DNA of 64,000 nt. It comes from JALHNI01 sp965229305. Lineage in GTDB: Bacteria; Acidobacteriota; Terriglobia; Bryobacterales; Bryobacteraceae. Location of the stretch: the NCBI GenBank assembly GCA_965229305.1, contig CBDDIZ010000033.1:124001-188000 (forward strand), read 5' to 3'. The notes under the pieces are model-generated. The model searched no databases. It was not told the DNA's origin and saw nothing but the letters and a program-made list of their open reading frames with translations. This document shows, piece after piece, positions 18,083 through 26,338 of this stretch (its first letter is position 1; each line of letters opens with the position of its first letter). A program made the translations under genes and the position numbers.

Positions 18083-18598
18083 TTAGAGAGCGGATTCGAT
18101 GGCCTTGGTGAGTTCCTCGGAGTTCGGCTCCACAGCAGAATCGAACTTCTTGATGACCTGGCCGTTCTTGCCGACCAGGAACTTGGCGAAGTTCCACTTC
18201 ACTTCCCCGCCCTTCTGAGTGAGGTACTGATAGAGCGGCGCCTGATCCGAGCCCTTCACGGAGATCTTCGAGAACATCGGGAAGGTGACGTGATACTTCC
18301 GATCGCAGAAAGCCTTGATCTCGTCGTTGGTGCCGGGTTCCTGAGCGCCAAAGTTGTTGGCGGGGAACCCCACGATGACCAAGCCTTTGCCCTTGTATTT
18401 CTGATAGAGGGCTTCGAGGCCCGCGTATTGCGGGGTGTAGCCGCATTGGCTGGCAACGTTGACGGCCAGGACTACCTTTCCCTTGTACTTGGACAGCGGC
18501 GTCGGCTGTCCGTCAATCGATTGCATGGTGAATTCGTAGATATTGTCAGCAGCCATAGCGGAAACCGCAGCCAGGATGAGCGTGGTTAAGACTTTCAT
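18083..18598 (-). CDS. Glutathione/thioredoxin peroxidase, exported
   Basis: A 171-residue peroxidase of the GPx family. The N-terminus MKVLTTLILAAVSAMAADN is a cleavable signal peptide, so it acts in the periplasm. The catalytic loop VNVASQCGYTPQY holds the peroxidatic Cys instead of selenocysteine. FPANNFGAQEPG supplies the Gln, and WNFAKFLV the Trp-Asn of the catalytic tetrad. The start is ATG 18598. The frame stays open for about 125 codons upstream, but that stretch overlaps the enoyl-CoA hydratase gene on the other strand and is not coding-like. Such non-selenium GPx enzymes usually use thioredoxin. Confidence 0.93.
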   Translation of the reverse strand: MKVLTTLILAAVSAMAADNIYEFTMQSIDGQPTPLSKYKGKVVLAVNVASQCGYTPQYAGLEALYQKYKGKGLVIVGFPANNFGAQEPGTNDEIKAFCDRKYHVTFPMFSKISVKGSDQAPLYQYLTQKGGEVKWNFAKFLVGKNGQVIKKFDSAVEPNSEELTKAIESAL

Positions 18599-18668
18599 CA
18601 GCGTGAAAGATGCAGTGCCGAGGCCGGGCGATGCAGCCAATTTCAAATGAACGCGGTAAAATCCAGCC

Positions 18669-19427
18669 ATGCTGGTGGAACAAATGCGGGTGGGCGCGAC
18701 CGCCATTCTCACGTTGAACCATCCGGCGAGACGCAATGCGCTCTCGCTGGAGATGATGAGTGAACTGAAGGCGGCGCTGGAGAGCTTGCCGGCTGTGACG
18801 CGGGCGGTGATTCTGGCGGCGCAGGGCGGGGTGTTTTGCTCGGGCCATGATCTGCGGGAGATGCGCGGCGGCGCGCGAGAGGAATATGAGGAGTTGTTTG
18901 AAGTCTGTACCAATCTGATGCAGACGGTGCAGGCGATTCCCCAACCGGTGATTGCCGAGGTGCAGGGCATCGCCACGGCGGCGGGTTGTCAGTTGGTGGC
19001 GGCGTGCGATCTGGCGATTGCGGCGGACACGGCGACGTTTGCGACGCCGGGGGTGAAGATCGGCTTGTTTTGCTCGACGCCGATGGTGGAACTGACGCGA
19101 AGCGTGGGCCGCAAGCGGGCGCTCGAGATGTTGCTCACCGGCCGCGAGGTGTCGGCGGCCGAGGCGGCGGAGTGGGGCTTGATCAATCGGGTGGTGCCGT
19201 TCAAGATGCTGCGCCCGGCGACTCTGGAACTAGCCGAGCAAATCGCCACCGCGGCGCGCTACACGGTGAGTGTCGGCAAACAGGCTTATTATGCGCAGGC
19301 CGAGATGGACGCCGCGGCAGCCTACGAGGAGATGCGAGAAGTGATGGCTTCGAACGCGATGGCACCGGATGCGCAAGAGGGAATCGGGGCGTTTCTGGAG
19401 AAGCGGAAGCCGGTATGGCGGGACTGA
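18669..19427 (+). CDS. Enoyl-CoA hydratase/isomerase family protein
   Basis: A 252-residue crotonase-fold protein. Two oxyanion-hole segments are visible: GGVFCSGHDLREM near residue 60 and the GIATAAGCQLVAACDLAIA block near residue 105. The C-terminal domain begins LGREVSAAEAAEWGLINRVV-like (TGREVSAAEAAEWGLINRVV). It resembles the ECHDC3-type branch, some members of which lack a catalytic Glu, so hydratase activity should be treated as unproven. It reads divergently from glutathione peroxidase and converges on the XRE-type regulator with a 7-base gap. Confidence 0.9.
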   Translation: MLVEQMRVGATAILTLNHPARRNALSLEMMSELKAALESLPAVTRAVILAAQGGVFCSGHDLREMRGGAREEYEELFEVCTNLMQTVQAIPQPVIAEVQGIATAAGCQLVAACDLAIAADTATFATPGVKIGLFCSTPMVELTRSVGRKRALEMLLTGREVSAAEAAEWGLINRVVPFKMLRPATLELAEQIATAARYTVSVGKQAYYAQAEMDAAAAYEEMREVMASNAMAPDAQEGIGAFLEKRKPVWRD

Positions 19428-19434
19428 CGGGCGA

Positions 19435-20217
19435 TCAGGAATGAATGGGGCGGCGACGCCAAGTGTCGAGACGGCTCGCAACGCCAACGACCTGACCGAC
19501 GATGTCGGCTTCGTTTTCGGCGAATAGCCGCGGCGGAGTTTTGGCGCCGGGGGCAAACTGCATCATCAGGCGTCCTTCGATCAAATTGCACCAGCCGCAG
19601 AGATGGCCTTGCCGGTGCTCGACGAAGTAGATGGGGCGTTCATACTCGTCGCGCCAGCCGTCGGAGACGATCTTGCGCTTGCTCTCATCGATCAGGAGGA
19701 GGGCGCCGGGGGCGAGAAACGGATACATCGACCATTCGTCGGAACCGAGCATCGCGTAACGTTGTCCCTTGGGCTCGTTGCCGCCCAGTAGCATCAAGGG
19801 CAGGCGTCCCCAGCGCTGGATGATGCGGCTGAGGTAAGTGGTGCGGCGAAAGTCGACAGACGGATCGAGACTGAGAGGCACGGGGACTTCGACGTTCGAG
19901 TCGAGGCGGAGGCGAAGAGGGTGGGTGGCGGGGACGTCGAGAACGGCCATCGAGTCGGCGGCCATTTGGCCGAGAGGAACGCCATACCAGCCAAGGACTT
20001 CGGTCAGGTCGAGGCGATAGATCGTGCAAAGGCTATAGAGGCGGAAGACGCTGGGGACGGTGCCTTTATTCTCAATATCCGCGAGGCGGCTGAGGGCGAT
20101 AGTGAACTCGTCACTCTTTTGACGTTCGGCGATCCGTTGGCTGGCCTCTTCCACATCGCGGTAGCGGAGATTCAGTCGTTCGCGGACTCGTTTCAGTCTC
20201 TGGCCAGCTTCTTCCAT
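19435..20217 (-). CDS. XRE-type helix-turn-helix protein with S24/LexA-like C-terminal region
   Basis: A 260-residue regulator. Residues ~4-65 form an XRE-like helix-turn-helix (GQRLKRVRERLNLRYRDVEE, with ALSRLADIEN as the end of the fold). The C-terminal half has the beta-rich character of S24/LexA signal domains (MLGSDEWSMYPFLAPGALLL, then YFVEHRQGHLCGWCNLIEG). A clear Ser-Lys self-cleavage dyad cannot be asserted. A strong dyad lies 11-37 bases before its start codon, suggesting autoregulation. Confidence 0.72.
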   Translation of the reverse strand: MEEAGQRLKRVRERLNLRYRDVEEASQRIAERQKSDEFTIALSRLADIENKGTVPSVFRLYSLCTIYRLDLTEVLGWYGVPLGQMAADSMAVLDVPATHPLRLRLDSNVEVPVPLSLDPSVDFRRTTYLSRIIQRWGRLPLMLLGGNEPKGQRYAMLGSDEWSMYPFLAPGALLLIDESKRKIVSDGWRDEYERPIYFVEHRQGHLCGWCNLIEGRLMMQFAPGAKTPPRLFAENEADIVGQVVGVASRLDTWRRRPIHS

Positions 20218-20227
20218 GCTATAGTCA

Positions 20228-20254
20228 TGCCAACGGGAGGCCCGTCAGTTGGCA
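20228..20254. promoter_or_regulatory. Dyad symmetric site upstream of the XRE/S24-like regulator
   Basis: TGCCAACGGG, then AGG, then CCCG-TCA-GTTGGCA: a broken palindrome with a GC-rich core, 11-37 bases upstream of the regulator start on the minus strand. Position and symmetry suit an autoregulatory operator or a small hairpin. Inference from symmetry only. Confidence 0.5.
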
Positions 20255-20340
20255 ATCTTATACTCCTTTCCTCTAATGAAGACAGCCAGGGAATTGAGTC
20301 GTTAACGCGAAGCGTGGCGAACAGACCATCTACCATTTGG

Positions 20341-20370
20341 ATTATATAAAGGGTAGACATTTGACAGCAA
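20341..20370 (-). promoter_or_regulatory. Sigma70-type promoter for the XRE/S24-like regulator
   Basis: On the minus strand TTGCTG (20370-20365), an 18-base spacer, then a perfect TATAAT (20346-20341). Transcription would start near 20334 and give a leader of about 115 bases carrying the dyad at 20228-20254. The -35 is weak. Confidence 0.55.
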
Positions 20371-20387
20371 GTCCTGTTTTTTCTTTT

Positions 20388-20405
20388 TGTTCCGTTTCCG
20401 GAACA
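20388..20405. promoter_or_regulatory. 18-bp perfect dyad in the regulator-ubiX intergenic region
   Basis: TGTTCCG-TTTC-CGGAACA, 7-bp arms with a 4-base centre, located 25 bases upstream of the ubiX start and on the far side of the regulator promoter. It is a candidate operator for the divergent XRE/S24-like regulator. No factor can be named from sequence. Confidence 0.5.
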
Positions 20406-20429
20406 GCATACAGAAAGTAGAGATATTCG

Positions 20430-21023
20430 GTGGGTGATTCCGGCGGACCGCGGCGCGTGATTGTGGGGGTTTCCGGCGCTAGCGGGGCGATCTATGGGTG
20501 GCGAATTCTGGAAAAGCTGCGCGGGGTGGCGCAGGTGGAAACGCACCTGATCCTAAGCCGGTCCGGGGAGCGCACGGCATACCTGGAGATGGGGAAGAAG
20601 GCCGCCGACTTCAAGGAACTGGCGCACTACGCTTATCCGATGGAGGACATCGGGTGCCGGCTGGCGAGCGGGTCGTTTCGGACCGACGGGATGGTGGTGG
20701 CGCCGTGCTCCGTTCACACGATGTCGGCGATCGCGACGGGGATCACCGATAATCTCATCACGCGGGCGGCCGACGTTCAGCTCAAGGAACGGCGGCGGCT
20801 GGTCCTGATGGTGCGGGAGATGCCTTTTCACCTGGGGCACCTGAGGACGATGACGGCGCTGGCGGAGATGGGGGCAATTGTGGCCCCGCCGGTGCCCGGT
20901 TTCTATCAGCGTCCGCAAACAGTCCTCGACTTGGTGGATCATTGTGTGGATCGCGTGTTGGACTTACTTGATTTGCCAGCCGCGGACGCAAAACGATGGG
21001 ATCCTCAAAAACAGCAGGCATGA
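20430..21023 (+). CDS. ubiX: UbiX-family flavin prenyltransferase
   Basis: A 197-residue flavoprotein that prenylates FMN to make the cofactor of UbiD decarboxylases. Motifs: IVGVSGASGAIYGWRILEKL (FMN/prenyl-phosphate loop), SRSGERTAYLE, VAPCSVHTMSAIATGITDN, and REMPFHLGHLRTMTALAEMG with PPVPGFYQRP. The start is GTG 20430. The stop overlaps the pheA ATG by 4 bases (ATGA). No UbiD gene is in the window. Co-transcription with pheA suggests shared expression rather than a single pathway. Confidence 0.95.
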   Translation: MGDSGGPRRVIVGVSGASGAIYGWRILEKLRGVAQVETHLILSRSGERTAYLEMGKKAADFKELAHYAYPMEDIGCRLASGSFRTDGMVVAPCSVHTMSAIATGITDNLITRAADVQLKERRRLVLMVREMPFHLGHLRTMTALAEMGAIVAPPVPGFYQRPQTVLDLVDHCVDRVLDLLDLPAADAKRWDPQKQQA

Positions 21024-21865
21024 AGAAAAAAACGATCGTCGCATTTCAGGGCGAACGAGGCGCGTTCTCGGAATTGGCCGCGGTACAGTTGCTGGGGCCG
21101 CGGATTGAGTTGCTGCCTTGTGAGCGGTTCGAGCAGATGTTTCGCGCGCTGGCGGACGGAGTGTCCGATGCCGCGGTGGTGCCGATCGAGAACACGCTAC
21201 ACGGGTCCGTGCACGAGAATTACGATCACCTGCTGCACTTCGATCTGAAGATTGTAGCTGAGACCAGCGTCCGCATCGTGCACAACCTAATTGTGCCGCC
21301 GGGGACGAAGTTCTCGGAGCTGAAGCGGGTGTATTCGCATCCGGTGGCGTTGAACCAATGCCTGAAGTTCTTCGCGGCGCATCCGCGACTGGAGAAGACG
21401 ACCTACTACGACACAGCAGGCAGCGTGAAGATGGTGATGGCGGAGCGGCCGGCGGGGGCGGCGGCGATTGCTTCGACGCTGGCGGCGGAGCGCTATGGGG
21501 GCGAGATCCTGAAAGGCTCGATCGAAGACGACCGGAAGAACTTTACGCGGTTCTTTCTGCTACGGCGTCCAGACTATCCGTCGCCGAAACGGTCAGCCGA
21601 CTCGAAGGTGACGCTGGTGTTCACGACGAAGAACTCGCCGGGGAGCCTGTTCCGGGCGCTGGCGGCGTTGGCCCTGCGGGATATTTCCTTGGCGAAGATC
21701 GAATCCCGGCCGATGCGAGGTCGGCCTTGGGAGTATTTGTTCTACCTCGATTTCTACGGGCATGTGGATGATGCGAACGTGCGGCATGCACTGGCGCATC
21801 TAGGTGAGCTTTCGGACCTGATCCGGGTGCTGGGCTGTTATCCGGCGGCGAAGATCGAAGCTTAG
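21020..21865 (+). CDS. pheA: Prephenate dehydratase
   Basis: A 281-residue monofunctional prephenate dehydratase, the committed step from prephenate to phenylpyruvate in phenylalanine synthesis. The PDT domain spans ~1-180 with VAFQGERGAFSELAA, a Thr-Arg-Phe catalytic motif in KNFTRFFLLRR, and VVPIENTLHGSVHE. The ACT regulatory domain (~195-275) has the phenylalanine-binding ESRP motif in KIESRPMRGRPWEY. It lacks a chorismate mutase domain. ATG 21020 overlaps the ubiX stop; an in-frame ATG at 20996 would overlap further and is less likely. Confidence 0.96.
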   Translation: MKKKTIVAFQGERGAFSELAAVQLLGPRIELLPCERFEQMFRALADGVSDAAVVPIENTLHGSVHENYDHLLHFDLKIVAETSVRIVHNLIVPPGTKFSELKRVYSHPVALNQCLKFFAAHPRLEKTTYYDTAGSVKMVMAERPAGAAAIASTLAAERYGGEILKGSIEDDRKNFTRFFLLRRPDYPSPKRSADSKVTLVFTTKNSPGSLFRALAALALRDISLAKIESRPMRGRPWEYLFYLDFYGHVDDANVRHALAHLGELSDLIRVLGCYPAAKIEA

Positions 21866-21870
21866 AGGCG

Positions 21871-22290
21871 ATGACGCGGCCCGATTTCTCCGGCACCTAC
21901 AAACTGAATGCGGAGTTGAGCGACTTCGCGAATCTGAAGGCGCCACGACTGCGCGTGGACTCGGTGGTTCATGCGGAGCCCTCGCTGGCGGTGACCACGC
22001 TGCAGATCGACGCGGGTGGGGCCAACTCGACGGTGCGGCGCTGCAAGACGGACGATGTGCCGGTGTCGCTGGAGGTGGCGGGGAAAACGCGGCAATTGCG
22101 GGCCCGGTGGGAGGGACAGGGGCTGGTGGTGGAGACCAGTTGGGAGCACAACGGGCAGCAACGCATTGTTCAGGATACGTGGAATTTATCGGCGAATCGC
22201 AGGCAATTGGTGATCGTGCGGCGACAGGAAGCGGCGCAAGGAACGCTGCTTCAGCGGTTCGTTTTGGAACGCGAAAGTCCCGGGGATTGA
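21871..22290 (+). CDS. Hypothetical protein, beta-rich, 139 residues
   Basis: A 139-residue protein with no recognised motif, beginning 5 bases after pheA and probably in its transcript. Composition and alternating hydrophobic pattern (VDSVVHAEPSLAVTTLQIDA, then WEGQGLVVETSWEHNGQQ, DTWNLSANRRQLVIVRR) suggest a small beta barrel or sandwich. No signal peptide and no membrane segment are seen. The pattern of a short FSGTYKLN start followed by repeated strands resembles lipocalin-like domains, but this is only a structural impression. Confidence 0.68.
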   Translation: MTRPDFSGTYKLNAELSDFANLKAPRLRVDSVVHAEPSLAVTTLQIDAGGANSTVRRCKTDDVPVSLEVAGKTRQLRARWEGQGLVVETSWEHNGQQRIVQDTWNLSANRRQLVIVRRQEAAQGTLLQRFVLERESPGD

Positions 22291-22517
22291 GCGAAATCAA
22301 TGGAGAATCCCAAAACCCGGATATCCGATTCATGAATCCGTAAATGTTATCGTGTGCGTAAATCTCAAGCTATTGAAATGAAAGAGCTTCAGATTTGGCC
22401 CTCGACTTGCAAAATGTTCAGTAAGGCCCAAAAAGCCTCTAACAAAATGAACAAGTCTTCACCAGAGAACATGCCTGCCGTTCTCTTGCGAAGAGCCAGA
22501 AATTTATGGAGACCTTA

Positions 22518-25500
22518 ATGAATCGTTTGACAGTGACGCTATTGCTCGTTCTGTCGCTTGCTCTCAGTCTGCCCGGACAAACCATTACGGCTTCGATTAC
22601 CGGCGCAGTGACCGACCCCTCCGGGGCGGCGATCCCCGGTGGCACCGTGACGGCCACCAACACCGACACCAACGTGAAGACGACGGCCACCGTGAATGGT
22701 GAAGGGCTCTATACCTTCCCGTTCCTGCGCGTCGGCAATTACTCGGTGACGGTGGAAACCAAGGGCTTCAAGAAGTCGGTGATTGGTCCCTTCAAGGTGG
22801 AAGCCAACCAGATCGCCCGCATCGACGTGAAGCTCGAGATCGGTGACATCACGCAAACCGTGGAAGTCTCCGACGTCGGCCCGCTGCTGCAGACCGAAAC
22901 CCAGGCGACCGGAGACACGCTCTCGTCGACGAAGCTGACGAACATTCCGCTGAATGGCCGCAACTTCGCGTCGCTGACGCTGCTGATCCCGGGTGCGGTT
23001 TCGACCGCGCCGAACGCGATGAACACCGCCGCCCGCTTCCAGGGCTCCGGTTCGCGTCCGCAGGTGAACGGCAACCGTGAACAGACGAACAACTTCATTC
23101 TGGACGGCGTGGACATCAACCAGTCGGTGGACAACCAGATCGGTTATCAGCCCAACGTCGACGCGCTGGAAGAAGTGAAGGTGGTGACGGGTAATGCCGG
23201 CGCCGAATTCGGCAACGTCGGCGGTGCGAGCGTCGTGATGTCGCTCAAGAGCGGGACCAACGAATTCCATGGCAACCTGTTCGAGTTCCTGCGCAACGAG
23301 AAGCTCGATGCGAACGGTTTCTTCAACAACCGTGCGAACACGAAGCGCCAGGCGCTGCGCCAGAACATCTTCGGCGGCACCTTCGGTGGCCCGATCATCC
23401 GCAACCGCACGTTCTTCTTCGTGGACTATGAACAGACCGAGCGGCGTATCGCGGGTCCGGCGACGGCCAGTGTGGCCCCGGCCGCATGGCGCAATGGCGA
23501 CCTGAGCCAGTTCCTGACGGTGAACAACCAGATCATCCGTGACCCGGCGACCGGCACGACGCTGGCGGCGCGCACGCCGTTCCCGAACAATCAGATTCCG
23601 GTGTCGCGCTTCAGCCCGACGGCTCGTTTCCTGTTCAGCAACCCCTCGCTGTATCCGCTGCCGAACAACACCGGCACGGGCGCGCTGGGCATCACGAACA
23701 ACTACATCGGCGCGACGCGCAACTTCCTGTCGAACAAGCAGGGCGACGCGAAGGTGGACCATCGCCTCTCCGATAAGGACAACCTGATGTGGCGCTATTC
23801 GCGCGCTTACTACGACACGTTCGGTTCGCAGGCGGCCCTCCCGATTCAGATGACGGGCGGCAATCAGGGTCCGACGTGGTCAACGGTGGGCAACTGGACG
23901 CGGACGTGGAATGCGAAGCTCGTGACCGACAGCCGCTTCTCCTACAGCAACGTGGGCATTGACGATCGCGTCGTTGACTGGTCCGGCCAGTTGGGCGCCG
24001 ACGGCAACAGCAAGTTCGGTATCCCCGGCGGCCAGGCCATTCCCGGCTTGTCGTCGTTCATCATCGGCGGTGGTCTCACCGGCGGCGGCAACGCGGCCAC
24101 GATCGCTTCGACCCGTGACAAGAAGTATCAGTTCCAGTCGAACAACACGTATCAGACCGGCGCTCACCTGTTGAAGTTCGGCATCAACCTGCTGAAGAAC
24201 ATCCAGACGCGCTACTACGCCGGCAACAACGGCGCCCTCGGCTCGTTCACCTACAACGGTGCCTACTCGGGCGTCGACATCGGTGACTTCCTGCTCGACT
24301 CGCTGGCCAGCAAGGGCCGTGGCGCGGTCGCCGATCCGTGGAATCACATCGGCTGGCGCAACATCTTCTTCGTGCAGGACAGCTGGAAGGTGACCCGTTC
24401 GGTGACGTTCAACTTCGGCCTGAGCTGGGAATACACCTCGCCCATCTACGAACGCGACGATCGCCAGGTGAACATCAACACCTTCACGGGTGCGCTGATC
24501 TACCCGGGCAAGACCGAATACGGCCGGGCGCTCTACAAGGCCTACAAGAAGCAGTTCAACCCGAACCTGGGCATCGCCTGGAGCGTGAACTCGAAGACGG
24601 TGGTGCGCGCGGCGTATCGCTTGTCGAACTTCCTGGAAGGCACGGGTGCCAACCTCCGTCTGCCGCTCAATCCCCCTTACTTCACGGAATCGAACGTGAC
24701 CTATGACAGCACCGCGCCGGGCCGCATGGCCGTTGGGTTCTCCGACCTGATCGCGCGTGGTGATCTGACCAGCCCGCGTTCGAGCCCGACCGCCGCTCCC
24801 TTCTATCAGGGCCGCGCGTGGGACTTGAACCTGCGCCCGCAGATGACCAACCAGTTCAACTTCGCCATCGAGCGTCAGTTGGACCAGGCGACGAGCATCA
24901 ATATCGCTTATGTCGGCCAGCGCGGTACGCACCTGGTGATCCCGCACGAAGCCAACAACCCGCTGCCGGGTACGGGACCCTACTCCACGTGGGCGCCGAT
25001 CAATGACCGTCGTCCGCTGGCCTCTGTGCTGCCGAACGTCGGCAATATCGCCCTCACCGAGTCGAGCGGTACCAGCTGGTACAACGCGCTGCAGGTGAGC
25101 GGCCGCCGCCGCATGACGGGCGGGCTCGAAATGATGTTCCAGTACACGTACTCCAAGACCAACACCGACGGCCTCGGCTACTACGGTTGCGGCGGCGTGA
25201 ACGCGGAAGGCGCCTACTGGCAGGATGCCTACAACCGCCGTGGCAACTATGGCCCGGCCTGCTTCGACGTGCGTCACAACCTGACGACGGCCGGGGTGTT
25301 CAACGTGCCGTTCGGCAAGGGTCAGAAGTATGGCTCGAGCTCGCCGCGCATCGTGGACCTGGTGCTGGGTGGTTGGAACATCAACTACAACCTGGCTGTT
25401 CGTGGCGGCTTCCCTGTCACGATCTTCGCTTCGACGCAGAACACGAACTCGGGCCGCTCGCCCCGTGGCAACGCCCGCGCCAATCGCTATACGAACCTGG

Positions 25501-25868
25501 CCGAGCCGTCGACGCGGACGGTGGACACCTGGTTCGGTAAGGCGTTTACGGCCGCCGACTTCTGTGCGGCTGGCGTGAACAACGGCACGTGCGCCTACGG
25601 CGTGCCGGCTCTGGGTGAGTTCGGCAACGCCGGTGTCGGCACCGAGCGCGCGCCGGGCTTCTTCAACATGGACACGTCGATCGGCAAGTACTTCAACATC
25701 ACGGAGCGGCATCGTCTGCAGTTCCGCGCCGAGATGTTTAACGTGCTCAACTACGTGAGCTGGGGCGCCCCGGGCCGTGACATCACGACTCCGGCAACCT
25801 TCGGCCAGATCACGGGCCAGATCAACTCGCCTCGCAACATTCAGTTCAGCTTGAAGTACAGCTTCTAA
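22518..25868 (+). CDS. Oar-like TonB-dependent receptor with carboxypeptidase-regulatory domain
   Basis: An outer-membrane receptor of about 1116 residues. Signal peptide MNRLTVTLLLVLSLALSLPGQ, then a carboxypeptidase-regulatory-like beta domain (~22-110, ITGAVTDPSGAAIPGGTVTA). A plug domain follows (~115-235, GRNFASLTLLIPG, NFILDGVDINQ), then a long barrel ending in the aromatic motif IQFSLKYSF typical of Omp85/BAM-targeted proteins. ATG 22518 is chosen because GGAG lies six bases ahead; an upstream in-frame ATG at 22506 has no such site. Two terminators follow. Its substrate, possibly a glycan or peptide, is unknown. Confidence 0.93.
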   Translation: MNRLTVTLLLVLSLALSLPGQTITASITGAVTDPSGAAIPGGTVTATNTDTNVKTTATVNGEGLYTFPFLRVGNYSVTVETKGFKKSVIGPFKVEANQIARIDVKLEIGDITQTVEVSDVGPLLQTETQATGDTLSSTKLTNIPLNGRNFASLTLLIPGAVSTAPNAMNTAARFQGSGSRPQVNGNREQTNNFILDGVDINQSVDNQIGYQPNVDALEEVKVVTGNAGAEFGNVGGASVVMSLKSGTNEFHGNLFEFLRNEKLDANGFFNNRANTKRQALRQNIFGGTFGGPIIRNRTFFFVDYEQTERRIAGPATASVAPAAWRNGDLSQFLTVNNQIIRDPATGTTLAARTPFPNNQIPVSRFSPTARFLFSNPSLYPLPNNTGTGALGITNNYIGATRNFLSNKQGDAKVDHRLSDKDNLMWRYSRAYYDTFGSQAALPIQMTGGNQGPTWSTVGNWTRTWNAKLVTDSRFSYSNVGIDDRVVDWSGQLGADGNSKFGIPGGQAIPGLSSFIIGGGLTGGGNAATIASTRDKKYQFQSNNTYQTGAHLLKFGINLLKNIQTRYYAGNNGALGSFTYNGAYSGVDIGDFLLDSLASKGRGAVADPWNHIGWRNIFFVQDSWKVTRSVTFNFGLSWEYTSPIYERDDRQVNINTFTGALIYPGKTEYGRALYKAYKKQFNPNLGIAWSVNSKTVVRAAYRLSNFLEGTGANLRLPLNPPYFTESNVTYDSTAPGRMAVGFSDLIARGDLTSPRSSPTAAPFYQGRAWDLNLRPQMTNQFNFAIERQLDQATSINIAYVGQRGTHLVIPHEANNPLPGTGPYSTWAPINDRRPLASVLPNVGNIALTESSGTSWYNALQVSGRRRMTGGLEMMFQYTYSKTNTDGLGYYGCGGVNAEGAYWQDAYNRRGNYGPACFDVRHNLTTAGVFNVPFGKGQKYGSSSPRIVDLVLGGWNINYNLAVRGGFPVTIFASTQNTNSGRSPRGNARANRYTNLAEPSTRTVDTWFGKAFTAADFCAAGVNNGTCAYGVPALGEFGNAGVGTERAPGFFNMDTSIGKYFNITERHRLQFRAEMFNVLNYVSWGAPGRDITTPATFGQITGQINSPRNIQFSLKYSF

Positions 25869-25894
25869 GCCGAACTGAGCGGTTTGTCTCGCTC

Positions 25895-25931
25895 AACGCC
25901 CCATGTCCCTCCCGGGATGTGGGGCGTTTTT
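25895..25931 (+). terminator. Intrinsic terminator after the 22.5 kb receptor
   Basis: AACGCCCCA ... TGGGGCGTT followed by a T-run, 27 bases after the receptor stop. A second, stronger hairpin follows at 25972-26025. Confidence 0.85.
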
Positions 25932-25971
25932 CTTTGGCTGCGGGGGCGGGAGAACAGATCTCCCTAAACGG

Positions 25972-26025
25972 AAAATGCCCCTGACGAGGAGCCCGGATAG
26001 GCCTCCCACGTCAGGGGCATTTTTT
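25972..26025. terminator. Bidirectional terminator with 15-bp perfect stem
   Basis: AAAATGCCCCTGACG pairs with CGTCAGGGGCATTTT (15 bp) around a 22-base loop, with six T on the plus side and four T on the minus side. On the plus strand it backs up the receptor terminator. On the minus strand it ends the small transcription unit whose promoter is at 26251-26279. Confidence 0.88.
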
Positions 26026-26039
26026 AAACTACGTTCAAA

Positions 26040-26214
26040 CTACCGGAACTCAGGCACGCACCGAAGTGCGGACTCAAGTTCGTCTCGCGTGAGGTGGCCG
26101 GTCCACAGGAACAGCGGTCCCGGCACTGAACGAGACCTGAACGTTAGGGCATCGACTTCAACAGTCGACCACCTCACGCATAGGTTGATTGGAACGTTTA
26201 CTATCAGTACTCAT
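26040..26214 (-). CDS. Small minus-strand gene: two overlapping reading-frame halves joined by +1 shift or 13-base excision
   Basis: A strong ribosome site (AGGAGGTGG, 26233-26225) stands 10 bases before ATG 26214. The frame codes for MSTDSKRSNQPMREVVDC and stops at TGA 26160-26158. In the +1 frame the sequence continues as GPLFLWTGHLTRDELESAL and CVPEFR to TAG 26042-26040. A GTCGA direct repeat brackets the junction with period 13. Deleting one unit, or a +1 slip, would join the halves into a 53- to 57-residue protein. A sigma70 promoter upstream and a strong terminator downstream make this a self-contained unit. No family is recognised; it could alternatively be a regulatory RNA with a leader peptide. 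Confidence 0.6.
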
Positions 26215-26250
26215 TCTGTTTGAACCACCTCCTTTCTCAGTGATGCCTTG

Positions 26251-26279
26251 ATCCTAAATCTGCTCCCGAAAAAAGTCAA
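26251..26279 (-). promoter_or_regulatory. Sigma70-type promoter of the small minus-strand gene
   Basis: TTGACT (26279-26274), a 17-base spacer, TAGGAT (26256-26251) on the minus strand. It lies 20 bases upstream of a near-perfect Shine-Dalgarno and predicts transcription from about 26244. Confidence 0.75.
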
Positions 26280-26338
26280 CAGCGAATGAAAGGGGCGAAC
26301 GGATGTTTCACAGAGGCGAGGCGGGCTAAACTCTAAGG

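Noticed and set aside
23880..25712. A 610-codon minus-strand open frame opposite the 22.5 kb receptor
   Set aside because: Antisense shadow; Arg- and Gly-rich composition typical of such frames.
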